NCBI RefSeq assembly: GCF_007565055.1
Contig: NC_044560.1
Span: 48,039,530-48,103,529 of the forward strand
Source of the DNA: Rhinopithecus roxellana
Taxonomy: Eukaryota > Chordata > Mammalia > Primates > Cercopithecidae
DNA: 64,000 bases
Direction of reading: 5' to 3'
The notes under the pieces were generated by a model. The model was not told where the DNA came from, ran no database searches, and saw only the letters and a list, made by a program, of their open reading frames with translations. Position 1 is the first letter of the stretch. Each line of letters starts with the position of its first letter. Shown here piece after piece: positions 55,023 to 64,000 of this stretch. The position numbers and the translations under genes were made by a program.

Positions 55023-56450
55023 CAGAAAAGAGTCTGCGTGGAAATCTTTTTAGGTGGGTCCACCAGATTATTGGGTATATAGTCTGTCTTCCAAATTACC
55101 ACAAGTGACAGCTTTGCCAATTGTTTCACTATTACATGATATGTTTTGCTCCTTATCTGCCCTCCAAGAACAATTGATCACTGCTCTTTTAGTCCCTGAA
55201 AACAATGTCCTAATTGCTCTTCCAACCTCTGCTTGCTTGCCAGTCTCAAAGGCAATGCCATATATTTTGTTTTATGTTATGGCAGCTTTTGACTTTTATG
55301 CAAAATTTTCTTTATTGGCCAGGGACAAGTCAGGGAAGCAGAGCTCCTATGAGTGTTTGGATAAGGGATTAGTTATAGGAATTAGGCTTTATACAATTGT
55401 GGAAGGAGCTGACGAAATGAAGGTCCCAAAAGAGGGCTGATGTATCAGAGAAATGTGTCACTAACCGATCTTTTTGAAGCATTGGTGCAACCGGACAAGC
55501 TGGAGCTTGCAGGGGTACCCAAGAAGGCAAGCATGACCAGCCACTGAGGTAGGACTATGAGGAAGCAGCTCACAGTGAAATCAGCAAGAAGTTGTTGCCT
55601 CTGTGTAGCTACTGCATGTGTGACTCTCCCAGTAGTGTCTTGACAGTAAGCTTGGGGCTGCCATTGTTCAACAAAGCCTGGGGTATGGAAGAATTGGACA
55701 TGAATAGGAGAAGAGTGAGGATAAACTGGAAACCACTGGATCTCTGTGTCTGTCTGTGTGTCTGACCACAATATGACCTGCAAAGAGTAATGCTCATTAT
55801 TCCACCTCTGTTACTCAAATCTCACACAAGTTCCTCTTTTAACTGACCTGAACTCAGAATCATGTTAAGAAGGAATTCTAGGATACGAAGTTTCCAGTTT
55901 AACAAGTTGACAATAGAACAATCCAGCATAAATACATTCATATCTTATGCCATTAATAGTTACTACATGAACACAGAATTAGAAAATTTTGATGCTCTCT
56001 TGTTATTTTTTCCCAACTGCACAGTCTTTTCCCCGTTTTTGATTATCTAGACATCAATTTTATATAGCTCATTTTTCCCACTGGAGAAAAATTAATGTCC
56101 CTTATAAGAGCACTGTTTAAATAGCCCATAAATTTTAATAGCACCAACAGTGGCTTTCTGTGTATCATGTACTGTCTGCTGGTACTCACTTAATTTTAGG
56201 AATGCCAGAAAGAGTCTCTTACTGTACGTTAATGGAAAATTAAATCATCTTACAGGGAGTTTCCTTCTTTTCTGAATATTTTTTTTTCTGGGAGAAAGCC
56301 GTATTTATTTTATTGTAACCAATTCTTCCTTTGATCTAATGTATTCCAAAGCATTTGATGCTTTTCCTACTATCTCTTTTCTGTGGTGAAAATTCAGCTT
56401 ACACGGAAGGACTTCCTTCTACTCTAGTAGCAATTTCAGAAAAACTACTT
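55023..56450. other. Gene-free interval, possible unclassified old repeat
   Basis: 55340-55800 (ggattagttataggaattag, gcttgcaggggtacccaaga) looks like an old interspersed repeat I cannot name. A 128-codon open frame (55054-55440) has no recognisable domain, begins just past an Alu tail and overlaps this repeat-like sequence, so I do not call it a gene. 55830-56450 is AT-rich with nothing recognised. Confidence 0.35.
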
Positions 56451-56454
56451 TAAT

Positions 56455-56685
56455 GCTTGAAAGGACCTCAGAGAACATCTAATATAATTCATGAATTTTA
56501 TCGATGAGGAAACTCCAGACCAGGGTGGCAAACTAATCCCAGAAAGTAGATATTACCATTCCATTTTACAAATGGAGAAAGACAGGATAACAAAAGTTAA
56601 ACAAATTGCCCCAAATCACACAGCTAGTGGGTGGTGGGCCTGGGATATAGCCCAGATGTGTTTGTTTTATGTATTCTTTTAACTA
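56455..56685 (-). repeat. MIR SINE, antisense (possibly two pieces)
   Basis: tttatcgatgaggaaactcc, then ccattccattttacaaatgg, aaatcacacagctagtgggt: two MIR-like cores in the same orientation, either one rearranged copy or two copies. Confidence 0.7.
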
Positions 56686-56689
56686 AATC

Positions 56690-57160
56690 ATTTCACTTGA
56701 ACTACTGGGCCATCACTTAAGCTCCTGATATAACACAGTTGCATTTTGTCCAGTGCAAAGGATCAGCCCATGAGCCCTTAACCTAGGGATGGCGAGAGTA
56801 AAGGTAAGCATTTTGGAAATGTTTACTTTTCTCCCTTTTGGAGCCCTTCCTCCTTTTAGCACCTTCTAAATAGGTAACCTATGATGGCTGATTTGAACAC
56901 TATCCTGGGCACTAAATTATTGTCACCTAGGGTTGCTCTCATTCTAGCTATCCTTTGCCTATCTCTTATAGTGAGTATCCTGTGTTCCTTCTTTAGTCTT
57001 CGGGCCTACATCAGAGTAGATTGCTTATTTAAGGTCTGAGGCTACTTTGATACCTGAGTTAGTTCAACAGTTCTCCCAGAAAACATTTTTGTATCCACAG
57101 TTCGAAATAACTACCCCTTCTGTGAACATAACACCTTTCATCTTTTATTGTAATAATTAA
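56690..57160. other. Gene-free interval, nothing recognised
   Basis: Moderately AT-rich; no repeat, exon or regulatory motif I can support. Confidence 0.4.
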
Positions 57161-57164
57161 ATTA

Positions 57165-57295
57165 TTTTCCTGTCTATAGCTCAGATTGTGAACTTCTTCT
57201 TGGCAGGCATTTTGTTTTCCATTTTTGCCTCCCCAAGATTAAGATGATGACTGACTCCAAGTGTATGTTAATAAATATCTATCAATGTGAATGCA
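57165..57295 (+). repeat. L2 3' end, sense
   Basis: cagattgtgaacttcttctt, ggcaggcattttgttttcca, gttaataaatatctatcaat. Confidence 0.6.
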
Positions 57296-57516
57296 TGTGG
57301 AGGATCCTCTCAGTTGGAATCAGTCTGATAAGTATTATAAGTATAGTGGAGTGTTCACACTTAAAAGTTTTATGCTGTCAGAACCTCCTTATTCTATTGA
57401 TGAAGAGACTAAGATCAGGATTGAAATGAAAGACTCAAAATTACACATCTATATTTTAAGAAAATTGAGAATAGAATTCTGGATGATTCTTATCTTATAG
57501 GATCTTCCTATGGCAT

Positions 57517-57741
57517 CTGTGTTTTTCAAACACTTTTTTGACTGTGAAAGTCTTTGAATGAAACAGTATCAGCCCACCACATTACATGGTTAGAAGTAGA
57601 ACTGCTCTAAAGGTTGTAGTTAGTGTAGGGGGTGAGGGAGACAGAAGGCCCTGGACAGCGCCTGCTGCATCCTCTGCCTCCACCCCTGGGGTCTGCAACC
57701 CTCAAAAGGGTTCCATGGAATACACTTTGAAAAACACTGTG
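57517..57741 (+). repeat. hAT-type non-autonomous DNA transposon, family unsure
   Basis: Imperfect terminal inverted repeats: ctgtgtttttcaaacac on the left and actttgaaaaacactgtg on the right. The size and the TTTTCAAA-type termini fit a MER/hAT-Charlie element. No coding capacity. Confidence 0.45.
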
Positions 57742-58475
57742 CTACATTGTGCTCCTTTGCTTTCTCCTTTAGCTCTATAAATAACCAAACAAATTCACAA
57801 AGGAACAAAACAAAATCACACACTCCCCCTGCTGCCTATGACCTCTCCTCTAAGCAGGAAGCTTTGCCCACTTGGTAACCCCAGTGGGGATCAGAGGAGT
57901 GAGTGTCATTTTCAGTCCAGCAGTACAAAGTGCCCATTCTTGCACTTTTATGGTAGGCAGTGCAGCCGGGCGGGTCTCCCACGACACATCTGCAGGGCTA
58001 TATCTCACAGGAAGTAGTGCAGCTCTTCAGAGATAAGTTTCACTGGGGAACAAAGAGGGATTTTGTTCACTGCTTCAAGAACGATGCATTGAACCTGGGC
58101 CCGGCTTTTCAATTCATGCAGCTAGAAACAAGGCAAAAATGACCCAACGTGCTTCTTCCTTCTTCTCAATTCAGGCAGTCATTTGCAAATCACCCTCCTC
58201 CTGCTGTCCAAAGAGATTGAGGAAGCATTTTCTTTCCATTTCTGTACCAATCGCCTCAGCTACCCCCACTGTACTCCCTGAAATCAATCTTGAACATTTA
58301 CAAAATTGTGTTTATTTCACACATTTTTCCTCTTTTGGGAATCTGGGCTGTTCAGTCTGTTGAGATTAAGATGTCTCAAATTGTGGAAGCCATTGTTAAG
58401 GGTTTCTGAACCTATTACTTCTAGCAAAGTACCACACAACCATGATGTTAGAGCTTTTTTTTTGTTTTTGGAAAA
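57742..58475. other. Gene-free interval, nothing firmly recognised
   Basis: Single-copy-looking sequence with a few short open frames of no recognisable content. Confidence 0.4.
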
Positions 58476-58477
58476 GC

Positions 58478-58612
58478 ATGCTTGTGAGTCAAGATGGTTG
58501 GGTTTGATGTCCAGTTTCCCTTTGACTAAATATTTGACTATGATCCTGAGCAATTTGCAAACTTTTCTGATTTTCCTCATTTGTAAAATGGGAATAATGA
58601 TATCCCAGCTCC
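58478..58612 (+). repeat. MIR SINE, sense
   Basis: gatggttgggtttgatgtcc, actttgttttcctc-type segment here as ctgattttcctcatttgtaa, and aatgggaataatgatatccc. Confidence 0.7.
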
Positions 58613-58614
58613 CA

Positions 58615-58700
58615 TTTTGAAGTAGAAATGGAATCTCAGAGAGGTAGAGTGTTTTGCCCTATGTCCACAACAAGTTAGTGCCAAGGATAGCTGGGCAAGG
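58615..58700 (-). repeat. MIR SINE fragment, antisense, head-on with the previous copy
   Basis: tttgaagtagaaatggaatc, tcagagaggtagagtgtttt, caagttagtgccaagg. Confidence 0.55.
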
Positions 58701-59455
58701 CTTGTTATGTGCACTTAGGAAGCTGTACTGGCTGGTGAAGCAAACATATGACTCTCCGCTTTGTGTCTCATTTGGAGGCACATATCTGACCACTTTTGAC
58801 TTTCCAGAAGCCGTACATTTCCTGTGAGATAATGAGGTGTGGTATTGAGGCAGGCAGGATTTATATGGCAGTTAAGTGTAGTTTGGTATCAAAAATATGA
58901 TTGCATTATTCACCGTGGCATAGCAAAGATCACCTCTGCCCTCTTGCTTTTGGCTGGATCAGCAGATGTAGACCACGATTAAAGAAACACTGTCAAATAT
59001 TTCTTTATAGTTTAATTTTCCTCTTACTCTCCATTGCTTGCAATGCCCTTGCCTCTGGGAAGAGTGGCAAAGTAAACATGGCTTTTCTTACCAGTTTTGT
59101 CCTTCTTGCTTTTATAGAGTGATTTAAGAATTCAGATTGGCCCTGGATTATCACCTTTGGTGTGTTGCACATGAAAATGGATTAGCTAAATAGGGACTGA
59201 GAATCTCCATTTGAAACAAACCAAAGGCCTTTGGGCAGCTGAGACAGTGCTTGGATGGGGAGATCACCACTCCCCTGAAGCAGCCCATTTTATTTCCAGA
59301 ATGCCTTCATTGTTAGACGCCAACACTTTCAAAGAATCAGAGAAGTTCCATGATGGGTTGGGTCAAATGTGGAGATTATGAGCTTTCAGTCCCAGGATGT
59401 GGTTAAACATAAACTGAATGTTCCCTTTTCAAGGAAGCTATCAAAGGGATTCCTG
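58701..59455. other. Gene-free interval, nothing recognised
   Basis: Single-copy-looking, balanced composition; no exon or repeat I can support. Confidence 0.4.
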
Positions 59456-59459
59456 CTGA

Positions 59460-59640
59460 AGACTAGGCTGTCCTGGGTTTAAATATTAATTCTGCCACTT
59501 CTAAACTCTATAAATCTTAGTTTCTCATATGTAAAATGGGACTAGGGGGCATTATTACCCTAATAATTACCCTATTGGGTTGTTCTGGGGGATAAAGTGA
59601 GACAGTCTGTATTAAATGCCTAGCAATAAATGTAGTTCTC
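59460..59640 (+). repeat. MIR SINE, sense
   Basis: tgtcctgggtttaaatatta, tctgccacttctaaactcta, catatgtaaaatgggactag, gggttgttctgggggataaa, gcctagcaataaatgtag. Confidence 0.75.
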
Positions 59641-59648
59641 TATTTACT

Positions 59649-59650
<2 letters not shown>

Positions 59651-59693
<43 letters not shown>

Positions 59694-59969
59694 AGGGTCT
59701 CCATTCTATTGCCCAGGCTGGAGTGCAGTGGTGCAGTCATGGCTCACTGCAACTCGACCTTCCAGGCTCAAGCAATTCTCCCACCTCAGCCTCCTGAGTA
59801 GCTGGGACTACAGGTGCACACCACCACATCTGGCTAATTTTTGTATCTTTTGTAGAGATGGTTTCACCATGTTGCCCAGGCTGGTCTAGAATTCCTGAGC
59901 TCAAGCAATCTGCCCACCTCGGCTTCCCAAAGTGCTGGTATTACAGGTGCATGCCGCTGCACCTGGCCT
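59651..59969 (-). mobile_element. AluJ-type, antisense, with a T39 tail
   Basis: Unbroken T39 (59651-59689), then the reversed Alu (GGCTGGAGTGCAGTGGTGCA, CCAGGCTCAAGCAATTCTCC, GAGTAGCTGGGACTACAGG) to CTGCACCTGGCC. The body is old, so a pure 39-base tail is unusual and probably re-expanded. CTCTATTTACT / CTCTACTTCTT flank it as a weak duplication. Confidence 0.9.
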
Positions 59970-60734
59970 CTACTTCTTTACAGGCATAGATATTTGATCT
60001 TTGAGTAAATTTCTTTATCAATGGAAAGATTTATAATGGAAAAGGTTCAGGAACTGTGGGAAATGGATGGAAAACTCATTTTGGGAATGCTAATATGAGC
60101 ATGTATGTATGACGTCAAGACTCTATCGAAGAATGATCTTTCTCAGTATTCTAGGTCAATGTAGAGTTACTTGATGCTCAGGAGAGCATCAGTGGTCCAG
60201 AGAGTCGAAGTTTTTGTTGAAGGATGGGAGTATTTATAGTAGCAGTGATACCGTGGACTTGGGTTAGTTTGGATGGTGAGGGTGGAATGGGGCACAGAGT
60301 GGTGAGAGGCAAGGGTCCATGTGTTGGAGACATTAGTAGAGTTTGATTTCTATAGTTCTTTATAATCAATACTTGGAATAATTAGAAAGAAGGAAAATAA
60401 ATGGTTGGAGAAAGAAAAATAGATATAAAAATGTGAAAAGTCAGAGTTTCTGTTGCTATAGCTAGGATACCTTGGGCAAGAAAGGGGAATGACAAGTTAA
60501 GTTACACCTAGGGCTTGAAATCAAACTATTTGAAGGAGGGATCTGGGTCTTAGGTAAGAGGGACTGATATTTTATAGTTCAATCAATGTAAGCATTAATA
60601 ATAACAGCAGGGACAGAGTATACTGATCTATTCTTGTAGAAGGTTTCCCTGGGATTAATAAGGGAAAGAAGGAAGAGCAAGGGGAGAAGGAGGTAAGAGT
60701 AGGAAAAATTTGAATTTTCTGTTCCATACATGAC
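59970..60734. other. Gene-free interval, nothing recognised
   Basis: Purine-rich in places (60380-60440, 60655-60700); no repeat or exon recognised. Confidence 0.4.
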
Positions 60735-60920
60735 ATTTGCACTTGATACATATTTATAAATTTAATTGAAAAAATTTGTTAGGTAGGCATTACTATCCCA
60801 CTTACAGATAAGGACATTAAAGTTTAGAAGTAGGATATTGTTTAATGTCACAAAGGTCGTGGGTGGAAAAAATTGGCTTTGAAATTTGGTTTGCATAACC
60901 CCAGACCCTGTGTGCTTTCT
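60735..60920 (-). repeat. MIR SINE, antisense
   Basis: ttaggtaggcattactatcc, cacttacagataaggacatt, aatgtcacaaaggtcgtggg, ccccagaccctgtgtgcttt. Confidence 0.75.
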
Positions 60921-62079
60921 ATGGTCCCATGCTGCACCTGAGTTATATAAATCCCTAGATTGGCTAAGAAGGCGGGACTAACAGTTTGTGGATTTGTGGG
61001 TGGTTCCCTGAATGAAGAAAAACATCACTTTTTTTGCACCCTGGGTGACAAAGTTGCAGATGAGGGAGAGAGAGTGAAATCTACCCCCTTTTTGAGAAGA
61101 CTTTTTCTCCAAGATCTGAACTCCTCAAAGAGTGGTCCCTGGACCCTGTCAGTTTATAAGCTGTTACTGGTCTGTGATGAGAAAAAGACCTTGAGCCAAA
61201 CTAAAAATCAACTTTGTAATTAAGCACACTGCTTGATTCTACTTATATACTTTTTGTAGCAAGACTTTTTGGATGAAAAAAGCAACGCATGAATTTACAT
61301 TGTGATGTAATCGCCTTATCACATCTTGGAAAAATACAAGCCTTTGACAGATTGGCTACTTAGCAAAGCACTATCCCAGAACCATCCCCTCACCAGGTCA
61401 TGGTGAGCATTTTAACTGATAGTCCCTCAGGGGCTCTGTACCTCTCTCTCTGTTTAACAACTTTACCTGAGAAGAGTACAGATCACGTATGAGTTGAGCC
61501 AGCAGCTGAGGGACTTCCAGAGAAACACAATTCAAGACTCTGGGAAATGGGAGATTTCAAAGGACACAGGTCTGTGTTATCCCTCTGAGGTCTTTACTTA
61601 GCCTCTCAAGTGAGCTGCTATTATGAACAAATTTGACATATTATAACTTAGCCTATGATTTTCCTACAATATCTTTCATTATTTTAGGAACAGGAGGAAT
61701 CCAGGATTTAGAAGAAAGCTATTTTTTCCCCAAGGAATTTATTATGAGCTGATTAAAATTGAGAGCTGGTGGTGATCCTTCAAAATTTAAAAAGAAAGTA
61801 TTTTCCTTAAGAAAATGAAAGCATCTCAAGACTTTGATGTATTTTTGGTCAGTATAGACACTTGGACGACCATATGAAAGATAAAGGTATCTTATTTTCA
61901 GGGAATACAAAGGTGGAATGAAAGCAAATATGTATCAGAGAGGTTCAAAGTTCAAAAGGATTTTGTATACAGAATTAAGAAACTGACTTCATCAAGATGA
62001 CATTATTGGAGGAAAATATGTAAAGTCGTTAACTGATAATCATCAAAACATGTTTGTATCTTACAGGATTGGTTTACAA
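60921..62079. other. Gene-free interval; possible hAT fragment at 61110-61170
   Basis: aactcctcaaagagtggtcc ctggacc at about 61118-61145 resembles the end of a MER-type hAT element. The 87-codon frame at 60960-61223 overlaps it and is not convincing. Otherwise nothing recognised. Confidence 0.35.
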
Positions 62080-62375
62080 TAGATCATGCCTCCACTGCTC
62101 TTCCCCCTTGTGCTCTACCAAATTCCTGCTTGTGCTTCAAGATTTATCCTGAAGTTCACCTTTCCTGTGACGTCTTCTACTTTCCCAGGGAAAACATCTA
62201 TCATTGGTATTCCTGCATTGCAACACCCTCCACAGGCAAACTTTATATTGACTATTTTTTTTCCTCTGCTAATTATTGAACTCCATGATCCAGGGGTAGT
62301 GACCTATTTACCTTTGCACTTCTTGCCCTTAGCACAGTGCTTGACCCGGAAAGTAGACAATGAATCAGCTCTACT
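62080..62375 (+). repeat. L2 3' region, sense
   Basis: ttgtgcttcaagatttatcc, gttcacctttcctgtgacgt, gaactccatgatccaggggt, cttagcacagtgcttgaccc. The 103-codon frame over this stretch (62086-62397) is L2-derived, not a gene. Confidence 0.7.
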
Positions 62376-62630
62376 GCTCTGTAGGTTAAAAGCATGAACT
62401 GGAATACTGAAATGATGCCTGGTTTGCATCCTGGATCTGCCACTTACTATGTAACTGTGAGTGGGTTGGTCATTTAACCTCTCTATGCCACAGCTTCTTT
62501 ACCTCTTCCAGAGGGTAATAATTGTACATATAGTGTTTGAAGACACAATGTGATAAATAATACATATAAAACACCTAGGACATACCTGGAAAACAATCAG
62601 AGCTTTAGAAAAGTTGGTGATCATGTTGTT
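62376..62630 (+). repeat. MIR SINE, sense
   Basis: gttaaaagcatgaactggaa, ctggatctgccacttactat, ggtcatttaacctctctatg, aaaacacctaggacatacct. Confidence 0.75.
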
Positions 62631-62800
62631 GTTGATAATGAGATCCTAGAGGGCAGAATTAGGATCAGTGGTTAGTACTATCATGGAGGATATTTCAGCA
62701 ACAGAGTAAGAAATAACTTTCTAACAAGGGGCAGGGATATCTGAAGGCTGAGTAGTCTGCCTTAAAAAGTAGTGGGCTACAGTTTTAAAATCAGTGTGGT

Positions 62801-63103
62801 GACTGGGTGTCGTGGCTCATGCCTGTAATCCCAGCATTTGGGAGGCTGAGGCGGGTGGATCATGAGGTCAAGAGATTGAGACCATCCTGGCCAACATAGT
62901 GGGACCCCATCTGTACTAAAAATAAAAAAATTAGCTGGATATGGTGGTGCATGCCTCTAGTCCCAGCTACTCGGGAGGCTGAGGCAGGAGAATCACTTGA
63001 ACCCAGGAGGCAGAGGTTGCAGTGAGCCAAGATCGTGCCACTGCACTCCAGCCTGGCGACAGAGGGAGACTCCATCAATCAATCAATAAATTAATTAGTT
63101 AAT
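62801..63103 (+). mobile_element. AluS-type, sense, nested in L1
   Basis: Full-length Alu. The tail has been remodelled to CATCAATCAATCAATAAATT. A perfect 14-bp duplication AAAATCAGTGTGGT lies at 62787-62800 and 63104-63117, and the duplicated bases belong to the host L1. Confidence 0.94.
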
Positions 63104-63595
63104 AAAATCAGTGTGGTAATACCATAGGGATAGACATATAGATCAATGGTACAGAATTAAGAGTTTAGGAATAAGCCCGTTCGCATATGGTCAATTGATT
63201 GTTAGCAAGGGTGCCATGAATACTTAATAGGAAAATAACAGCCCTTTCAACAAAAGGTGCTGGGACAACTGTGTATCCATGTGAAAAAAAGCGAAATTAA
63301 ATTCCTATCTAGCACTAAGTACAAAAATTAAGTCAAAATGGATCTAAGACTTAAATGTAGGAGCTGAAACTATACAACACTTAGAAGAAAACATGGAGTA
63401 ATCTACCTGACCTTGGCTTTGGCACTGATTTCTTAGACATGACACCAAAAGTATAAGCCATACAAGAAAAAATAGATAAATCTGACTTCATCAAAATTAA
63501 AAACTTCATTGAATCAAAGGCCAATATCAAGAGAGTGAGAAGACAGAATGGAGGAAAGTATTTCCAAATAGTATACCTGTTTAACGTCAAATATC

Positions 63596-63899
63596 AGCCA
63601 GGTGTGGTGGCTCCAGGCCTGTAATCCCAGCACTTTGGGAGGCCGAGGTGGGCGGATCACAAGGTCAGGAGATGGAGACCATCCTGGCTAACACAGTGAA
63701 ACCCCGTCTCTACTAAAAAAAAATATGAAAAAGTAACCAGGTGTGGTGGTGGGTGGCTGTAGTCCCAGTTACTCAGGAGGCTGAGGCAGGAGGATGGTGT
63801 GAACCCGGAAGGCGGAACTTGCAGTGAGCCGAGATCGTGCCACTGCACTCCAGCTTGGGCGACACAGCGAGACTCCGTCTCAAAAAAAAAAAAAAAAAA
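63596..63899 (+). mobile_element. AluY, sense, nested in L1
   Basis: AGCCAGGTGTGGTGGCTCCAG start, ATCACAAGGTCAGGAGATGG, poly(A) tail at about 63882-63899. CAAATATC on both sides (63588-63595 and 63903-63910) is the visible part of its duplication. Confidence 0.93.
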
Positions 63900-64000
63900 G
63901 GACAAATATCCGTAATATATAAAGAATTATAACTCAACAACAAAAGCAAATGGCCCAGTTAAGAAAATAGGGAAAAGACTTGAATATACATTTCTCCAAA

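Larger units (their letters stand above)
62773..64000 (+). mobile_element. Old L1 ORF2-region fragment, sense, split by two Alus, leaves the window
   Basis: ORF2 wording in order: ggctacagttttaaaatcag before the first Alu; then gatcaatggtacagaattaa, caaaaggtgctgggacaact, ctgacttcatcaaaattaaa between the Alus; and caacaacaaaagcaaatggc, aatatacatttctccaaa after the second, at the window edge. Frames are broken. The right end is not seen. Confidence 0.85.

Noticed and set aside
55054..55440. 128-codon plus-strand open frame
   Set aside because: No recognisable domain or codon pattern, starts next to an Alu tail and overlaps sequence that resembles an old repeat; chance ORF.
62086..62397. 103-codon plus-strand open frame
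   Set aside because: Lies over L2/MIR sequence.
1..64000. CRISPR arrays, operons, bacterial promoters, tRNA or rRNA genes
   Set aside because: The window is clearly primate nuclear DNA. I saw no regularly spaced repeats of CRISPR type and no tRNA/rRNA signatures.
1..64000. Endogenous retrovirus or LTR elements
   Set aside because: I looked for paired LTRs and gag/pol-type frames and saw none; the reverse transcriptase signatures present are all L1 type. Solitary old LTRs among the unclassified repeats cannot be excluded.

Overview
The window is primate nuclear DNA, most likely from an Old World monkey. It is dense in Alu, L1, MIR and L2 repeats, has no compact operon-like genes, and is AT-rich. 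Two Alus (181-505 and 43208-43506) share variants I associate with the Old World monkey AluY lineage: an ACTAGCCGGGCGAGGTGG segment and GAGATC(C/T)GGCCACTGCACT in the right arm. That points to a macaque/baboon-type genome rather than an ape.

I can support only one protein-coding exon. At 12919-13014 on the minus strand, an in-frame stop is followed by a 32-codon open segment (starts MKLADSVMAGK, ends RTWWM) that runs exactly into a consensus GTGAGT splice donor. I recognise it as the alternative N-terminal exon of NFIA (nuclear factor I/A), which joins in phase 0 to the exon starting DEFHPF. That next exon is not in the window, so it should lie beyond coordinate 1. The minus-strand gene would then run from high to low coordinates, with 1-12918 being intron and 13015-64000 being 5' UTR, upstream intron or promoter-side sequence.

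Layout by region. 1-8000: old repeats (MIR, L2, a complete Tigger-type MITE with TA duplications) with three Alus. 8000-16560: a long block almost free of recognisable repeats around the NFIA exon, a good place to look for developmental enhancers. 16560-26300: mixed MIR/L2/Alu, one clean repeat-free segment (20290-20740) and a ZRSR2 retropseudogene fused to an antisense Alu (22881-23407). 26345-32525: an old, near full-length antisense L1. 34450-42370: two nested antisense L1s, each with its own target-site duplication. 42600-49330: Alus, MER5A-like DNA transposon pieces and an L1 fragment. 49328-53578: a sense L1 with a perfect 15-bp duplication, an almost intact ORF1 and an ORF2 that has lost the reverse transcriptase in frame. 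53870-64000: old repeats, Alus, and an L1 fragment carrying two Alus that leaves the right edge.

Family names for repeats come from recognising consensus features by eye; no alignment or database search was run. Boundaries of old repeats (MIR, L2, MER) are approximate to tens of bases; boundaries given with a target-site duplication are exact readings.
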